Positions 63,195 to 64,000 of a stretch of DNA of 64,000 bases are shown here, piece after piece (position 1 is the first letter of the stretch; the number at the start of each line of letters is the position of its first letter). Under the pieces are notes generated by a model. That model was not told the origin of the DNA. It made no database searches and was given only the letters and a program-made list of their open reading frames with translations. This DNA is from Leptospira ilyithenensis (GTDB lineage: Bacteria > Spirochaetota > Leptospiria > Leptospirales > Leptospiraceae): NCBI RefSeq assembly GCF_004771005.1, contig NZ_RQHV01000043.1, forward strand, positions 186,001-250,000, read 5' to 3'. The position numbers and the translations under genes are program-made.

Positions 63195-64000
63195 TGCACT
63201 AAATACGCCAGTTATGCGGCAGTTTGCGGAAGTAAAAACGCAACACCCCGATTCCATTGTTTTTTTCCGAATGGGGGATTTTTATGAAATGTTCCAGGAC
63301 GACGCAAAGGACGCGAGTCTGCTATTGGACATCACCCTCACCAAAAGACAAAATCAAATCCCTATGGCAGGGATTCCCTATCATGCTGCGGAAGGTTATA
63401 TTGCAAGACTGCTTTCCGCAGGCAGAAAGGTAGTAGTCTGCGAGCAGGTCAAGTCGGATGATCCGAAAGCGAAAATCATGCTTAGGGAAGTGGTGCGCAT
63501 CATCACACCCGGAACCGTCGTTGAAGATCATTTGCTCAGCGGATACCAAAACAATTATTTGTCAGTGTTTTGGCAGGAAAAAAATACCGTCTATCTGGCA
63601 TTTGCTGATGTCACCACGGCAGAGCTGGTTTATTTTTATTACACTGCCACGGAAAAAGAAAAAATCAAAGATACGATCGAAAGATTTTCTCCGAAAGAAT
63701 TATTGTACGCGGAAACATCCAAACAATCCATCCCGGAACTCGGGCGGGACAGGCAACTCATCCTAACTCCTCTTTTACCTGAATTTCTACCCAGTGACAA
63801 ACAAACAGGGGCTCAGGTGCTTGTGCATGTTTTGGATTGTTATCTCAAATACAATTACCGCCAACATAACTTTAGTTTCAAATCTCCGAGGCTCATCGAC
63901 GAATCCGAATTTTTAGGATTGGATGAAAGAACCATTTCCCATCTGGAACTGGTTGAAAACGAAAACAATAAAAATCATACTCTATTCGGAATTCTGAATC
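63181..64000 (+). CDS. mutS: DNA mismatch repair MutS, partial (N-terminal)
   Basis: The frame opens at ATG 63181, overlaps trpF by 14 bp and is open to the window edge (273 codons). The start MSEDDALNTPVMRQFAEVK leads into FFRMGDFYEMFQDDAKDAS, the mismatch-recognition Phe-x-Glu motif, then RQNQIPMAGIPYHA and VRIITPGTV. The ATPase lies beyond the window. Starts the mismatch recognition subunit used in replication repair. Confidence 0.94.
   Translation, partial: MSEDDALNTPVMRQFAEVKTQHPDSIVFFRMGDFYEMFQDDAKDASLLLDITLTKRQNQIPMAGIPYHAAEGYIARLLSAGRKVVVCEQVKSDDPKAKIMLREVVRIITPGTVVEDHLLSGYQNNYLSVFWQEKNTVYLAFADVTTAELVYFYYTATEKEKIKDTIERFSPKELLYAETSKQSIPELGRDRQLILTPLLPEFLPSDKQTGAQVLVHVLDCYLKYNYRQHNFSFKSPRLIDESEFLGLDERTISHLELVENENNKNHTLFGILN

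Noticed and set aside
63458..63766. A 102-codon frame near the end of the window
   Set aside because: Out-of-frame shadow of the partial mutS gene.

Overview
The window looks like a chromosomal segment of a spirochaete of the genus Leptospira, possibly from the saprophytic side of the genus. This is inferred from the AT-leaning base composition, the gene neighbourhoods (feoAB beside an ABC1 kinase, a VKOR-DsbA fusion, hisBHA, a uvrB-lon-PBP block) and several lineage-restricted hypothetical proteins. No rRNA, tRNA or CRISPR array was seen. Most of the window is ordinary, tightly packed chromosome with many 1-4 bp gene overlaps.

Layout. 0.1-8.3 kb: ABC1/UbiB-type kinase, FeoA and FeoB ferrous iron uptake, an orphan NeuB-type sugar-acid synthase, a VKOR-DsbA fusion, and hisB-hisH-hisA on the minus strand, headed by a promoter and a 36-residue membrane peptide. 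8.3-18.1 kb: a minus-strand operon of one NarL-type response regulator and two histidine kinases, then a rhomboid protease, a crotonase, a PilZ-like protein and a TPR protein. 18.1-20.2 kb: a small accessory patch with two different decayed transposases, a higBA toxin-antitoxin pair, an attC-like fold and a 14-bp direct repeat at its edges. 20.2-25.6 kb: a CzcCBA-type heavy-metal RND operon behind a palindrome-rich control region. 25.7-30.2 kb: penicillin-acylase family hydrolase, an anchored surface protein and a lytic transglycosylase.

30.2-33.5 kb is the most unusual part. Three tandem, nearly identical genes encode secreted proteins with an alpha/beta-hydrolase-like pattern. Copies 2 and 3 have a duplicated promoter, and all three genes end in their own terminator. 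Upstream, three TTGTGC-N3-GCACAA-like palindromes sit about 30 bp apart between the array and the divergent transglycosylase gene. 33.5-43.8 kb: a sensor kinase whose ATPase domain appears degenerate, a second RND pump with a TolC protein but no adaptor, a DUF2892 membrane protein and a CsoR/CstR-family repressor with matching TACCC-N4-GGGTA operators, then a methyltransferase, an FAD oxidoreductase and a coupled unknown protein. 43.8-64 kb is mainly housekeeping: an MsbA-like ABC exporter, a peptide-binding lipoprotein, PBP1A, Lon, UvrB, TrmL, an S1-domain protein, a degenerate amidohydrolase, two stand-alone GHKL ATPases, a glycosyltransferase, AroE, FolC, a TetR regulator, TrpF and the start of MutS.

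All functional calls come from reading motifs and recalling family features; no database search was run. Distances, palindromes and start codons were read directly from the sequence.
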